Source of the DNA: Cerasibacillus sp036516575
GTDB taxonomy: Bacteria; Bacillota; Bacilli; Bacillales; Amphibacillaceae
DNA length: 64,000 nt
Reading direction: 5' to 3'
Assembly: GCF_036516575.1 (NCBI RefSeq)
Contig: NZ_DATBTY010000073.1
Span: 1-64,000, forward strand
A model generated the notes under the pieces. That model was not told the origin of the DNA. It saw nothing but the letters and a program-made list of their open reading frames with translations, and made no database searches. Position 1 is the stretch's first letter. Each line of letters starts with the position of its first letter. This document shows positions 36,101-44,741 of this stretch, piece by piece. A program made the position numbers and the translations under genes.

Positions 36101-37419
36101 ATGATAATGGAAGATATAGTAAAAATTATGCGTTCGGTAAAAAAGGCAATGGTTTTGCTGTAAAGATGTCATTAGATGATGGTAAGGAACGTGCTTTATT
36201 AACAGGTGCGAAGTTACAGTTTTGGGCTAGCCATATCCCAGTTCCAGGTAGCGATGATATAGAAATTGCCATTTATGATGCGACAGGTAAAGACGGTTCA
36301 CCTGGAAATAAATTAGCAGGTCCAATTAAAGCAAAAGCTAAAAGAGATTTAAACGAGTGGACAGAAGTTGATTTGTCACATTTAGGTATAATTGTTGAAG
36401 GTGATTTCTATATTGTTTATTTACAAGCAGATGATTATCCTTATATTCCTGGATTTGTTTCAGATGGAGATGCTCGCCAAAATGCGGGAAGAAGTTGGGA
36501 CTATATAGCGGGTTATTGGTTTAAAGCTGATGAAAGTGCCGGAAACTATATGATTCGAGCACTCGTTGACTACGGTGCATCATCAGAAGTAGTCGAACCA
36601 GTCATTACATCACCAGAATCTGGATTGATAACGAATGAAAAAATGATAACCGTGAGAGGTACAGCAGAATCAGGTTCAATGATTCAGCTCATGCATAATG
36701 AGTTAGAGATAGCTGTAGAAGAAGTCGGCCCAAATGGAGAATTTGCTATTCCTGTTGAATTAGCCGAAGGGAATAATGAGCTTCAAGCCATTTCGCTCAT
36801 CGATGGGAAGCAGATAGCCGAATCTGAAATCGTTACCGTTACATTAGATACTAATAAGCCAGTTGTTACAATTATTAGCCCGCAAGACGGCGAAACGATT
36901 GGTGAAAAAACAGTAACAGTGAAAGGACATGCCAAAGATCAACACCTAGACCGTGTGACAATTAATGGGCAAGAAACAATGGTTGATGAACAAGGCTATT
37001 TTACACAGGATATTGAATTCGAGTTCGGTGAACAACAAATCGAAGTGATTGCTTTTGATAAGGCAAGCAATGAAACGAAGAAACAGATAACAGTTTATAT
37101 TGAAGAAGACCAAGAAGAGGCTTTCGTAATCGAAAATATCATGCCGAAAGAAGATGTATATTTAGATACTGGTAAAAGTGTCAAGATATCATTTGATAGT
37201 GAACCAGGATTAAGAGCGTCATTTGTTATTTATCTTAATGAAGGACCTGTTGAAGTACCGATGATGGAGATGAAAAGCGGGAACTATGTTGGCTTCTGGA
37301 CAGCTAGGAAAAATTCTTATACAGAAGGTGCTATTATCGAAGTTCGGGCAAAGAATCGAGCGAATGATAAAGTACGGAAACAGGCAGATGGGAAATTGTT
37401 TATTAATGTAGAAAATTAA
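33172..37419 (+). CDS. bpr: Bacillopeptidase F-like S8 serine protease
   Basis: Large secreted subtilisin-family protease, 1415 residues (B. subtilis Bpr is about 1430). Order: signal peptide (about 1-33), I9 inhibitor propeptide (about 50-150), S8 catalytic domain with Asp210 (NIDSGV), His257 (GHGTHTMG), Ser439 (NGTSMAAPHVAG), a MAM/immune-inhibitor-A-like beta domain (about 620-770), two carboxypeptidase-regulatory-like repeats (about 810-960), a beta-sandwich, and two or three bacterial Ig-like repeats (from about 1140). No sortase motif or S-layer domain, so it is probably released. Second of two adjacent ATGs chosen for spacing from GAGGTG. Confidence 0.92.
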   Translation: MGKKLKRHVSVVTKFVVVLMLLSTLLPLQIFAQKTGHNEENNASEKVDAKLLDAFKEEEHVRYLIILEEQVDTNQVAQQASIQAKKNGLSSQNTKKQLQRAVVSSLQNKAETTQKNLLSYLKTSEQEIKTFKPFFIVNSIAVTGTKQSVEDIARLPEVKSILLDEMKQLPITDSKSLSSEEIEWNIEQIGVPELWVEGITGEGVVIANIDSGVEGNHPALKRQYRGYNPEDPENPSHEFNWHDAVFDRKSPMDSDGHGTHTMGTMVGQEENGENKVGIAPGAKWIATRAFFDNEGYDSYILEAAEWVLAPTDENGVPHPEKAPDVVNNSWGGNPIHNDWFLPMVEAWRSAGIIPVFSVGNAGFFLKPDPGSASAPGNYKEVIAVGATDSDGNLADFSLRGPSENGDIKPDLVAPGVSVRSSVPGASWNDFSYRSFNGTSMAAPHVAGTILLMKQLDTSLTFEEVDDILKVTAQKKTDNAYPDYPNNGYGYGFLQANEAVRAVQQGIGTIKGQVVAAGKDEEKPIYEHLARKAVFKGRDELFQIRAQDDVSVNTVNLHVSINGETKVYKGKQILGNHLDGIYESVIPADHLTAESFEYWWEIDDFSGKKTKTDVYQVQIKEGVKRGYFEDFEGYPDGWYSFGINNSWEWGKPTYGPKQAASGENVMGTHLRGQYERNSDMTLVMPPILVEEHTMLRFKTWYKLSLFGQDTGTVFISTDGEAWEPLYQVRQENTRWHEVGLDLSDYANEKVYIAFNLKTSDSQNDGWYIDDVEVVNSQSKANVSKQQIFDKDVTLKIPAKAEEVLQASVDFNPVDNADMIPMEAIINIEETGWQTKTNPKNGRFSIHHPPGKYTLKVKAYGYEPFTQQVTLDENGIVSPTISLTALPTQTISGEIKSTTGEPIEGARIMLLEDKEQKHAQSEDDGIYELDAYEGTYTLKVYAPGFVGTSQAITVERGQNLMIDLELEPFRSTEQTEIKYDNGRYSKNYAFGKKGNGFAVKMSLDDGKERALLTGAKLQFWASHIPVPGSDDIEIAIYDATGKDGSPGNKLAGPIKAKAKRDLNEWTEVDLSHLGIIVEGDFYIVYLQADDYPYIPGFVSDGDARQNAGRSWDYIAGYWFKADESAGNYMIRALVDYGASSEVVEPVITSPESGLITNEKMITVRGTAESGSMIQLMHNELEIAVEEVGPNGEFAIPVELAEGNNELQAISLIDGKQIAESEIVTVTLDTNKPVVTIISPQDGETIGEKTVTVKGHAKDQHLDRVTINGQETMVDEQGYFTQDIEFEFGEQQIEVIAFDKASNETKKQITVYIEEDQEEAFVIENIMPKEDVYLDTGKSVKISFDSEPGLRASFVIYLNEGPVEVPMMEMKSGNYVGFWTARKNSYTEGAIIEVRAKNRANDKVRKQADGKLFINVEN

Positions 37420-37425
37420 GCTTAG

Positions 37426-37459
37426 AAGGGGTGTGTTGAGTAAAACGCATCCCTTTTAT
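37426..37459 (+). terminator. bpr terminator
   Basis: AAGGGGTGTG pairs with CGCATCCCTT (two G-U pairs), T run follows. Confidence 0.8.
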
Positions 37460-37597
37460 ACTTAAAATCAGGCAAAATGACAACCCCAATGGTTGAACCA
37501 CCCTAACATTCATCCATGGTATAATAAATGATTAGGAACAAAAACTAAGTGCATCACGTATTCGTTAAGAGTATAAATGAAAAAACAAGGTGATCCA

Positions 37598-39073
37598 ATG
37601 AAAAATAATAATGGCGAAGTTAATATAGGATGGCATTTCGATAATAGTTATACGCAATTACCAGGGGCACTTTTCACTAAACAACATCCAGTTCCAGTAC
37701 GTTTACCAAAATTAATTGTTTTTAATGATTCTTTAGCAAAATCGTTAGGATTAAATGTCAAGGCTTTAAAAAGTGATGTTGGTGTATCAGTCCTTGCAGG
37801 TAATAGAATTCCAGAAGGCACATCACCTTTAGCCCAAGCATATGCAGGACATCAATTCGGTCATTTTACAATGTTAGGAGATGGTCGAGCGATTCTAATT
37901 GGTGAGCACATCACTCCTTTAGGTGAGCGGTTTGATATACAACTAAAAGGTTCAGGGAGAACCCCGTATTCACGTGGTGGTGATGGTCGGGCAACGCTTG
38001 GACCGATGTTAAGGGAATACATCATTAGTGAGGCAATGCATGGGTTAGGCGTTCCAACGACTAGAAGTTTAGCGGTCGTGACAACAGGTGAAAGCGTGAT
38101 AAGGGAAACAGAATTATCCGGGGCGATTTTAACTCGTTTGGCATCCAGTCATTTACGCGTCGGGACGTTTGAATATGTTGCTGCTTGGAGGCCAGTCGAT
38201 GAATTGAAGGAATTGGCTCATTATACGATTAAGCGTCATTTTCCATATGTCGAAGAAAGTGAGAACAAATATGTTACTCTCCTTGAAGAAGTGATTAAGC
38301 GTCAAGCGGAACTGATTGCGAAATGGCAACTCGTCGGATTTATTCATGGTGTCATGAATACGGATAATATGACATTGAGCGGTGAAACGATTGACTATGG
38401 TCCGTGTGCTTTTATGGATCAATATAATCCAGCGACCGTGTTTAGTTCGATTGACATAGAAGCTCGTTATGCTTACCGTAATCAGCCAGGTATTGGTGAG
38501 TGGAATTTGGCGAGATTTGCCGAAACATTGCTACCTCTCTTAGATGACGATGAGAAAAAAGCAATTAACTTAGCGCAACAATCGCTGCGTAAATTTGAAA
38601 AATTGTATGTCACTTTTTGGCTTAATGGAATGAGAAAAAAATTAGGCTTATTCAACGAAGAAAAAGAAGATGAGATTCTTATAAAGGACCTTCTTCACTT
38701 AATGGAACAATATAAGGAAGACTATACGAATACGTTTAGATATTTAACATTTGACCGTCTAGATGAGACAGATTTATCTATTAGCGAGGAATTTATAAAG
38801 TGGTACAAGCGCTGGCAAGCACGACTAGAGAGACAGCCGAATACGAAAGCTCATTCCAAACAGCTCATGATAGAACATAATCCTGCGGTCATTCCACGTA
38901 ACCATCGAGTCGAAGAAGCAATTGAAGCTGCGGTGGAAAGAGCAGATTACAGTGACATGGAGCGTTTGTTAGACATTCTATCAAAACCTTATGCACATAC
39001 AGAAGAACAAGAGCCATATACTGAACTTCCACCACCATCCAATTTTCCATATCAGACATTTTGTGGCACTTAA
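37598..39073 (+). CDS. SelO/YdiU protein adenylyltransferase
   Basis: Pseudokinase-fold enzyme that transfers AMP from ATP to Ser/Thr/Tyr of target proteins, linked to oxidative stress in other bacteria. 491 residues. Conserved segments: QLKGSGRTPYSRGGDGRA (near 105-122), MLREYIISEAMHGLGVPTTRSL, and GVMNTDNMTLSGETIDYGPCAFMD (near 240-265) with the catalytic Asn/Asp metal ligands. ATG at 37598 is preferred because AAGGTGAT lies 5-6 bp before it; the ATG 21 bp earlier has a poor site. No C-terminal selenocysteine is expected in bacteria; the protein ends FCGT. Confidence 0.9.
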   Translation: MKNNNGEVNIGWHFDNSYTQLPGALFTKQHPVPVRLPKLIVFNDSLAKSLGLNVKALKSDVGVSVLAGNRIPEGTSPLAQAYAGHQFGHFTMLGDGRAILIGEHITPLGERFDIQLKGSGRTPYSRGGDGRATLGPMLREYIISEAMHGLGVPTTRSLAVVTTGESVIRETELSGAILTRLASSHLRVGTFEYVAAWRPVDELKELAHYTIKRHFPYVEESENKYVTLLEEVIKRQAELIAKWQLVGFIHGVMNTDNMTLSGETIDYGPCAFMDQYNPATVFSSIDIEARYAYRNQPGIGEWNLARFAETLLPLLDDDEKKAINLAQQSLRKFEKLYVTFWLNGMRKKLGLFNEEKEDEILIKDLLHLMEQYKEDYTNTFRYLTFDRLDETDLSISEEFIKWYKRWQARLERQPNTKAHSKQLMIEHNPAVIPRNHRVEEAIEAAVERADYSDMERLLDILSKPYAHTEEQEPYTELPPPSNFPYQTFCGT

Positions 39074-39084
39074 GCTTCAGGCGT

Positions 39085-39110
39085 AAAACAGACCGAGGTT
39101 CACTGTTTTT
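39085..39110 (+). terminator. selO terminator
   Basis: AAAACAG/CTGTTTT stem of 7 bp with a T-rich end. Confidence 0.6.
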
Positions 39111-39207
39111 GAATGATACTCATTTATCAACGCTAGATTAAAGCAATTTTTTTTAGATATGTTTGCAATTAATAATAGATTTCTACATATATAAAAGGTG
39201 GGATACA

Positions 39208-39399
39208 ATGGATATTGCTGTTTTATCTACTGTCATGAAACAAGCACAGGTCAAACAACAAGCGAGTCTATCTGTGATGAAATCAGCTTTGTCAACTGAA
39301 GAAACAAATGCAGCAGGACTATTAAAAATGATGCAAGATTCAACTCAACAACAAGTGGCACATCCCTTTTTAGGAAAGCAAATGGATGTCAAAGCTTAA
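39208..39399 (+). CDS. yjfB: YjfB-family small protein
   Basis: 63 residues (MDIAVLSTVMKQAQVKQQ...), matching the YjfB putative motility protein family. ATG at 39208 follows AAAGGTGGG; the upstream open frame lacks a site. No membrane segment. Its family name derives from association with motility, which fits motAB and chemoreceptors in this window, but no direct role is known. Confidence 0.82.
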   Translation: MDIAVLSTVMKQAQVKQQASLSVMKSALSTEETNAAGLLKMMQDSTQQQVAHPFLGKQMDVKA

Positions 39400-39479
39400 G
39401 GAATGTTTAGACAAAAATTTGTTACTACTTGTTTGATATACTTGGTATTCAAATAAATAGACAATTGTGGGAGGTTATG

Positions 39480-39752
39480 ATGATTAATAAAATCGCTACT
39501 GATATTGTTAAACGTCATATTAATCGTTGGGATCCGTTCGATTTATTATATCTTGGTGCACCAGATGATGAGTATGAAACCGAGGTAGAAATGATTGTGA
39601 AAGAGCTTTCGAAAATCCAAAATGAAAATGATTTAGCTGAAGTCATTCAAGATACCTTTAATAAAATGTTTGGAACAGAACAATTTACAAATGAAACATG
39701 TCAACCAATTGCATTATTAATTTGGCAAGAAATTCTAAAGGCGAAAAAATAA
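39480..39752 (+). CDS. DUF1871-like protein
   Basis: 90-residue soluble helical protein with RWDPFDLLYLG and an acidic YETEVEMIVKEL stretch, resembling the DUF1871 (B. subtilis YugE) family. Second of two adjacent ATGs was chosen because GGGAGG is 5 bp before it. Function unknown. It ends at a shared terminator. Confidence 0.68.
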   Translation: MINKIATDIVKRHINRWDPFDLLYLGAPDDEYETEVEMIVKELSKIQNENDLAEVIQDTFNKMFGTEQFTNETCQPIALLIWQEILKAKK

Positions 39753-39768
39753 TATCATTAGACTGAAT

Positions 39769-39803
39769 AAAACCAAGAGGATTGAAAACATCCTCTTGGT
39801 TTT
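39769..39803. terminator. Bidirectional terminator
   Basis: 14-bp AAAACCAAGAGGAT/ATCCTCTTGGTTTT stem, T/A-flanked, for the gene at 39480 (plus) and that at 39810 (minus). Confidence 0.88.
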
Positions 39804-39809
39804 TGATTT

Positions 39810-40295
39810 CTATTTAGTCGTGTAATTTTCAACAGCCTCAACTAACTCTTCAACAGACGAATAAATCCCACCATCTGTCTGTTTAATTAAGCCAACAACA
39901 AATAAATTGCGATACATAAATTGATTCTCTGTTCCGTCGTTAATTAACGCTTGGATTTTTTTATCGTTATGACGTCCTTGCTGGCGGACATCTGTATATA
40001 AGGCGAAAATTGGCCTGTTTAACATATAAAAGGCACCAATCTCAGCTGCTACACCACTATCAATCTCAACACCATCAATGACAGCTATGAGAAAATCACT
40101 CTCCTTCAGCTTATCCATATCCGCTTTTGCTATCGTGACTGAATCGGCATAGCTATTTTTATCATTGATAGCGGCATTTTCTTGTGGTACATATAAATTG
40201 ATATCCGGGACTGCGTTTCTAACCTTTTCAGCTAGTAATTCATTTAGTAGTCGATCACCTGCGCTAAATAATCCATTTGCTAAATATGCTTTCAT
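39810..40295 (-). CDS. Nucleoside 2-deoxyribosyltransferase-family protein
   Basis: 161-residue member of the nucleoside 2-deoxyribosyltransferase family, which cleaves or exchanges the base of deoxyribonucleosides or related nucleotides. AYLANGLFSAGDR near the N-terminus, DFLIAVIDGVEIDSGVAAEIGAFY near 75-98 hold the conserved Asp and catalytic Glu. ATG at 40295 chosen because GAGGTG is 6 bp upstream; an in-frame GTG nine bases earlier overlaps that site. Substrate unclear. Confidence 0.83.
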   Translation of the reverse strand: MKAYLANGLFSAGDRLLNELLAEKVRNAVPDINLYVPQENAAINDKNSYADSVTIAKADMDKLKESDFLIAVIDGVEIDSGVAAEIGAFYMLNRPIFALYTDVRQQGRHNDKKIQALINDGTENQFMYRNLFVVGLIKQTDGGIYSSVEELVEAVENYTTK

Positions 40296-40409
40296 TGTGT
40301 ACACCTCATAAGTTGTTATTTGATATGAATCTATTAATACTTTAGCATAATTCGATATTATTTAAGTATCTTTAGGTTCAATAATAAAAGAAAGATTTAT
40401 TTCAGACGC

Positions 40410-41927
40410 TTATTCCAATAACCCTTCTTTCACCAAATAGTCTTTAGCTACTTCTGCCGGGATTTTACCTTCGACATTCACTTGATAGTTCATTTCGCGC
40501 ATTTCATCATCGGTTATTTTTCCAGCGAGTTTATTAAGCGATGTTTCAATTTCTGGATACTTCTCGACTGTCTCTTTTCTTAATAATGGTGCCCCTTGAT
40601 AAGGTGGGAAGAGTTCCTTATCATCTTCCAACACAGTCAGTTCGTATTCCCTTAGTTCACTATCTGTGGAGTAAGCATCAATTAATTGAATATCGCCTGA
40701 TTCAATGGCGCTATATCTTAGCTTCGGTTCCATCGTAACGAGATTATCAAAATGAATGTCGTACAGTTTTTGAATCCCGCGATAACCATCTTCACGGTCA
40801 GAGAATTCTAATGTGAAGCCAACTTTTATCGACCCTTCAGCCTTTATTAAATCAGATATTGTTTTTAAATCATTTGTTTCAGCAAAGTCAGTTGGTACAG
40901 CTAAAGCATATGTGTTATTAAACTGCATCGGTTCTAAAAGAGTCATATTAAATGTATCCGCTAGGCCGTCTTTAGCTTGTTGATAAACTTCCTCGCGATC
41001 TGTACTATTCGCGGTTTCTTTTAAAAACTCGGCAATTGCTGTTCCGGTAAATTCTGGGTAAATATCAATGCTTCCTGATTTCAATGCATCGAAGACGAAA
41101 GAGGTTTTTCCTAATCCGGGCTTTAATTGCACCGTTAAATCTGTATCGTTTTCGAGAAGTAGCTTGTACATATTAATGAGTATTTCTGGTTCGGACCCGA
41201 GTTTACCAGCGATGACGATTTCGTTATCTTGACTGTTCAAAACAAATGGTGTGATGAGAAAGAAAAAGGCAATCACGGCAATTGCCCCTAGAGTAATAAA
41301 TGACTTCTTATATGACATATGTTCAAATCGTTTTAATAGAAAATCGAAAAGAAGTGCTAATAAAGCAGCAGGGATTGCACCTAATACAATGAGTGCTGTG
41401 TTATTACGATCAATCCCTAATAAGATAATATCACCTAATCCACCGGCACCAATAAGTGCTGCTAATGTTGCAGTACCGACAATTAATACCATCGCTGTGC
41501 GAATGCCAGCCATAATAACAGGTAAAGCTAACGGAAGTTCAACTTTTATAAGCCGTTTTCCTTGATTCATACCCATTGCGCGCGCAGCTTCAATTAGAGA
41601 ATCATCCACCTCGTTTATCCCAGTATATGTATTTCTAAGAATAGGTAATAAGGCATAAGCGACTAAGGCAATAATAGCGGGAACTTTACCAATTCCAAAT
41701 AACGGGATTAAGAGCCCGAGAAGTGCTAGAGATGGTATGGTCTGTAAAACAGCAGTTACTCCAATAATCGATTCGGCAATTTTCGGTTTCTTTGTTAAAT
41801 AGATCCCCAATGGAATGGCAATCAAAACAGCAAAGAAAAGCGAGATAAATGAAATCTGGACATGTTCTAACAGTGCTTGTATCAGCTGGTCTTGACGGTC
41901 TTTAAATATATTTATAAATTCATTCAT
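40410..41927 (-). CDS. Osmoprotectant ABC permease fused to binding protein
   Basis: 505 residues. The first ~210 are an OpuCB/OpuCD-type permease with five or six membrane segments and the EAARAMGMNQ coupling loop; the rest is an OpuCC-type periplasmic-binding-like domain on the outer face (KLGSEPEILINMYKLLLE, DIYPEFTGTAIAEFL). Such fusions import glycine betaine, choline or carnitine. The ATPase gene lies upstream and overlaps by 8 bp, so translation is coupled. Confidence 0.92.
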   Translation of the reverse strand: MNEFINIFKDRQDQLIQALLEHVQISFISLFFAVLIAIPLGIYLTKKPKIAESIIGVTAVLQTIPSLALLGLLIPLFGIGKVPAIIALVAYALLPILRNTYTGINEVDDSLIEAARAMGMNQGKRLIKVELPLALPVIMAGIRTAMVLIVGTATLAALIGAGGLGDIILLGIDRNNTALIVLGAIPAALLALLFDFLLKRFEHMSYKKSFITLGAIAVIAFFFLITPFVLNSQDNEIVIAGKLGSEPEILINMYKLLLENDTDLTVQLKPGLGKTSFVFDALKSGSIDIYPEFTGTAIAEFLKETANSTDREEVYQQAKDGLADTFNMTLLEPMQFNNTYALAVPTDFAETNDLKTISDLIKAEGSIKVGFTLEFSDREDGYRGIQKLYDIHFDNLVTMEPKLRYSAIESGDIQLIDAYSTDSELREYELTVLEDDKELFPPYQGAPLLRKETVEKYPEIETSLNKLAGKITDDEMREMNYQVNVEGKIPAEVAKDYLVKEGLLE

Positions 41928-42894
41928 TTATGTTGCCTCCATTCCGGAGTTGTTTTGCAAGATGGCCGATTATGGCTTGTCTATTAATCATGCCATGTGG
42001 TTCACCATTTTTTTCAATAATAATTTGTTCGCTTGTTTTCAGTTGTTCTAAAATCTCTTCTAATGTTGCAGTATCGTTGTTGATTATCGGGCTCGACGGT
42101 TTGATTAAATTTGTCTCATATTGTATCGGTTGAATGAGGTCAACGAGTTGAATGTTGCTGTTAAATATGGTCGCTTGATCTCCTACAAAATTTTTAACAA
42201 ATTGATTTGCCGGTTTATTTATCAGTTCTTCGGGTGTTCCGACTTGAACGACTTCGCCATCCTTCATCAGACAAATGCGATCCGCTAATTTCAGCGCTTC
42301 TTGCATATCATGTGTGACAAATACGGTCGTTTTCTGAATACTTTTTTGGATTTGTTTAATATCTTCTTGGAGTTTCTCACGTGTAATCGGGTCCAATGCA
42401 CTAAATGGCTCATCCATTAGAACGATATCCGGATTCGCAGCTAAAGCCCTAATGACACCAATTCTTTGTTGTTGACCACCTGATAGTTCAGCAGGTTTAC
42501 GATGTAAATAGTCTTCTGGATTTAATCCGACCATTTTTAAAAGCTCTTCGACTCTTTGCTTTATTTTTTTGTGGGGCCATTTTTTCAGTTCGGGGACGAT
42601 AGCAATATTTTCTTCAATCGTCATATGGGGAAATAAAGCAATCTGTTGTAATACATAACCAATTTGCCAACGCAATTCATGGATGTCATAGTCGTTAATA
42701 TTTTTCTGATTTATATAGACTGAACCGTCTGTTAACGGAATCAATCGATTAATCATTTTTAGTACAGTCGTTTTACCACTCCCACTAGGTCCAATAATAA
42801 CGAAAAACTCGCCTTTTTGAATGTCCAAATTAATTGAACGAACAGCGGTTGTACCATCGGGATATGTTTTTGAAACATGTTCAAATGTAATCAT
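41920..42894 (-). CDS. Osmoprotectant ABC ATPase
   Basis: 324 residues: Walker A GPSGSGKTT near residue 37, Q-loop, signature LSGGQQQR near 135, Walker B DIVLMDEP, then a C-terminal extension with a single CBS-like segment (about 265-318) typical of OpuCA/GbuA-type ATPases, where it senses ionic strength or c-di-AMP. ATG follows AGGAGCG. Forms an operon with the fused permease/binding gene. Confidence 0.92.
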   Translation of the reverse strand: MITFEHVSKTYPDGTTAVRSINLDIQKGEFFVIIGPSGSGKTTVLKMINRLIPLTDGSVYINQKNINDYDIHELRWQIGYVLQQIALFPHMTIEENIAIVPELKKWPHKKIKQRVEELLKMVGLNPEDYLHRKPAELSGGQQQRIGVIRALAANPDIVLMDEPFSALDPITREKLQEDIKQIQKSIQKTTVFVTHDMQEALKLADRICLMKDGEVVQVGTPEELINKPANQFVKNFVGDQATIFNSNIQLVDLIQPIQYETNLIKPSSPIINNDTATLEEILEQLKTSEQIIIEKNGEPHGMINRQAIIGHLAKQLRNGGNINE

Positions 42895-43089
42895 GGATTC
42901 TTACGCTCCTATATTTTTAATTGGGATTTTTTCATGACGGAGATGCTTTAGTTAATGGTAGACATAGATTGTAACATGTAGCAAGTGAAAAGGTTTCAAT
43001 CGCCTAAATAATTTATCGCTTTCCGTTGTATTAATATACAAATATATGTATAATAATAGCTATATACTAGAATGCTAGGAGAGAAGATC

Positions 43090-44430
43090 ATGAAGAAAAA
43101 AGTAATCATTATCGGTGCAGCAGGTAGAGATTTTCATAATTTTAATACGTATTATCGTGATCAAAAAGAATATGAGGTTGTGGCGTTTACAGCGTCTCAA
43201 ATTCCTGATATAGATGACAGGAAGTATCCGAGTGAATTAGCAGGGGAATTGTACCCTGAAGGAATTCCAATTTATCCACAAGATCAATTACCTACATTAA
43301 TTAAAGAGTTTGTAGTTGATGAATGTGTGTTTGCCTATAGTGATGTTCATTATGAAGAAGTGATGGCCGTCAGTGCGATTGTCAATGCGGCAGGTGCAGA
43401 TTTTAAGTTACTTGGGCCGAAAAGCACGATGATAAAAAGTAAGAAGCCAGTCATAGCAGTTTGTGCGGTTAGAACTGGGACTGGCAAAAGCCAAACATCA
43501 CGTAAAATTATTGAGACATTGTTAGAGAAAGGATTAAAAGTCGTTGCCGTTCGTCACCCAATGCCATACGGTGATTTAGTTGCGCAGCGTGTACAACGTT
43601 TTGCAACGGTTGATGATTTGAAGAAGCATGAATGTACGATTGAGGAAATGGAAGAATATGAACCACATGTTGCCCGTGGTAATATTGTCTATGCCGGAGT
43701 TGATTATGCTTCTATTTTAGAAGCAGCAGAAAATGACCCCGATGGTTGTGATGTGATTCTGTGGGATGGTGGAAATAATGACTTTTCTTTCTATGAACCT
43801 GATTTAGCCATTACCGTTTTAGACCCACATCGTCCAGGGCATGAATTAACATATTATCCAGGGGAAGTGAGTTTGCGGACAGCAGATGTGGCGATTATTA
43901 ATAAAGTAGATAGTGCTGATGAAGAATCGATTGAAATTGTCGAAAATAATATTAAACGAGCGAATCCACATAGCAAGATTATTAAAGCTGAATCAAAAAT
44001 TACGGTAGATCATCCTGGATTGATTAAGGACAAACGGGTATTAGTTGTCGAAGATGGACCAACATTAACACATGGTGAAATGACGATTGGGGCAGGGACT
44101 GTTGCTGCTGAGCGTCTAGGTGTTCAAGAATTTGTCGATCCGCGTCCATATTCAGTTGGTACATTGACTGACACATTTGAAAAATATGCACATCTCGGAA
44201 ATGTCCTTCCAGCCATGGGGTATGGTAAACAACAATTAGAAGACTTAGAGCAAACGATTAATCAAACAGACTGTGATGCGGTGATTATTGGAACACCAAT
44301 TGACTTATCGAGAGTAATCAACATCAATAAACCGTACACACGCGTCCACTATGATTTAGAGGAAATTGGAAGTCCTGATTTAAAAGAAGTTTTGGATGAT
44401 TTTATTGTAAAACACGATTTGAAAAAATAA
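43090..44430 (+). CDS. Cyclic 2,3-diphosphoglycerate synthase homologue
   Basis: 446-residue P-loop protein related to archaeal cyclic 2,3-diphosphoglycerate synthetase: N-terminal Rossmann-like part (VIIIGAAGRDFHNFN), Walker A GTGKS near residue 129-134, and the DVILWDGGNNDF and VAIINKVD segments. In methanogens this enzyme cyclises 2,3-bisphosphoglycerate with ATP. Bacterial members are widely annotated with the same name, but whether they make cDPG is unproven. ATG at 43090 follows AGGAGAGAAG. Monocistronic. Confidence 0.85.
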   Translation: MKKKVIIIGAAGRDFHNFNTYYRDQKEYEVVAFTASQIPDIDDRKYPSELAGELYPEGIPIYPQDQLPTLIKEFVVDECVFAYSDVHYEEVMAVSAIVNAAGADFKLLGPKSTMIKSKKPVIAVCAVRTGTGKSQTSRKIIETLLEKGLKVVAVRHPMPYGDLVAQRVQRFATVDDLKKHECTIEEMEEYEPHVARGNIVYAGVDYASILEAAENDPDGCDVILWDGGNNDFSFYEPDLAITVLDPHRPGHELTYYPGEVSLRTADVAIINKVDSADEESIEIVENNIKRANPHSKIIKAESKITVDHPGLIKDKRVLVVEDGPTLTHGEMTIGAGTVAAERLGVQEFVDPRPYSVGTLTDTFEKYAHLGNVLPAMGYGKQQLEDLEQTINQTDCDAVIIGTPIDLSRVININKPYTRVHYDLEEIGSPDLKEVLDDFIVKHDLKK

Positions 44431-44458
44431 ATAGAAGTTTAGAAAACTTTTTTGATAG

Positions 44459-44488
44459 AAAGATGGAGGATTGTCTCCATCTTTTTTT
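44459..44488 (+). terminator. Terminator of cDPG synthase gene
   Basis: AAAGATGGAG/CTCCATCTTT, 6-nt loop, T run. Confidence 0.9.
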
Positions 44489-44672
44489 ATGAACGTTTAT
44501 TAGTCTTTTACTTTAATGCATTGTTCGAACCTCTATATAATTAGAAACAATACTCGTAATAAGGTGTTTTATTACCATTAAATAGTACCTATTTCCTATT
44601 TATATAGTTGTTATTTTTTCCGATAACAATAGGTGAAATACTTTTTTTGTTAAATGATAGAAAGGATAGGAT

Positions 44673-44699
44673 GAATATAGCTAACTTTTTGGCGGATAT
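44673..44699 (+). promoter_or_regulatory. Sigma-D-like promoter of motAB
   Basis: GCGGATAT (44692-44699) differs from the sigma-D -10 GCCGATAT at one base; the -35 region at 15-bp spacing is GAAT, a weak match to TAAA. Confidence 0.5.
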
Positions 44700-44741
44700 A
44701 TAGGTATAAAGACCTAGTAAAAAATTTAAAGGAGGATTTAT

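Noticed and set aside
39130..39160. Sigma-D promoter for yjfB
   Set aside because: TAAA and a GATAT string exist but spacing is about 10 bp, not 15.
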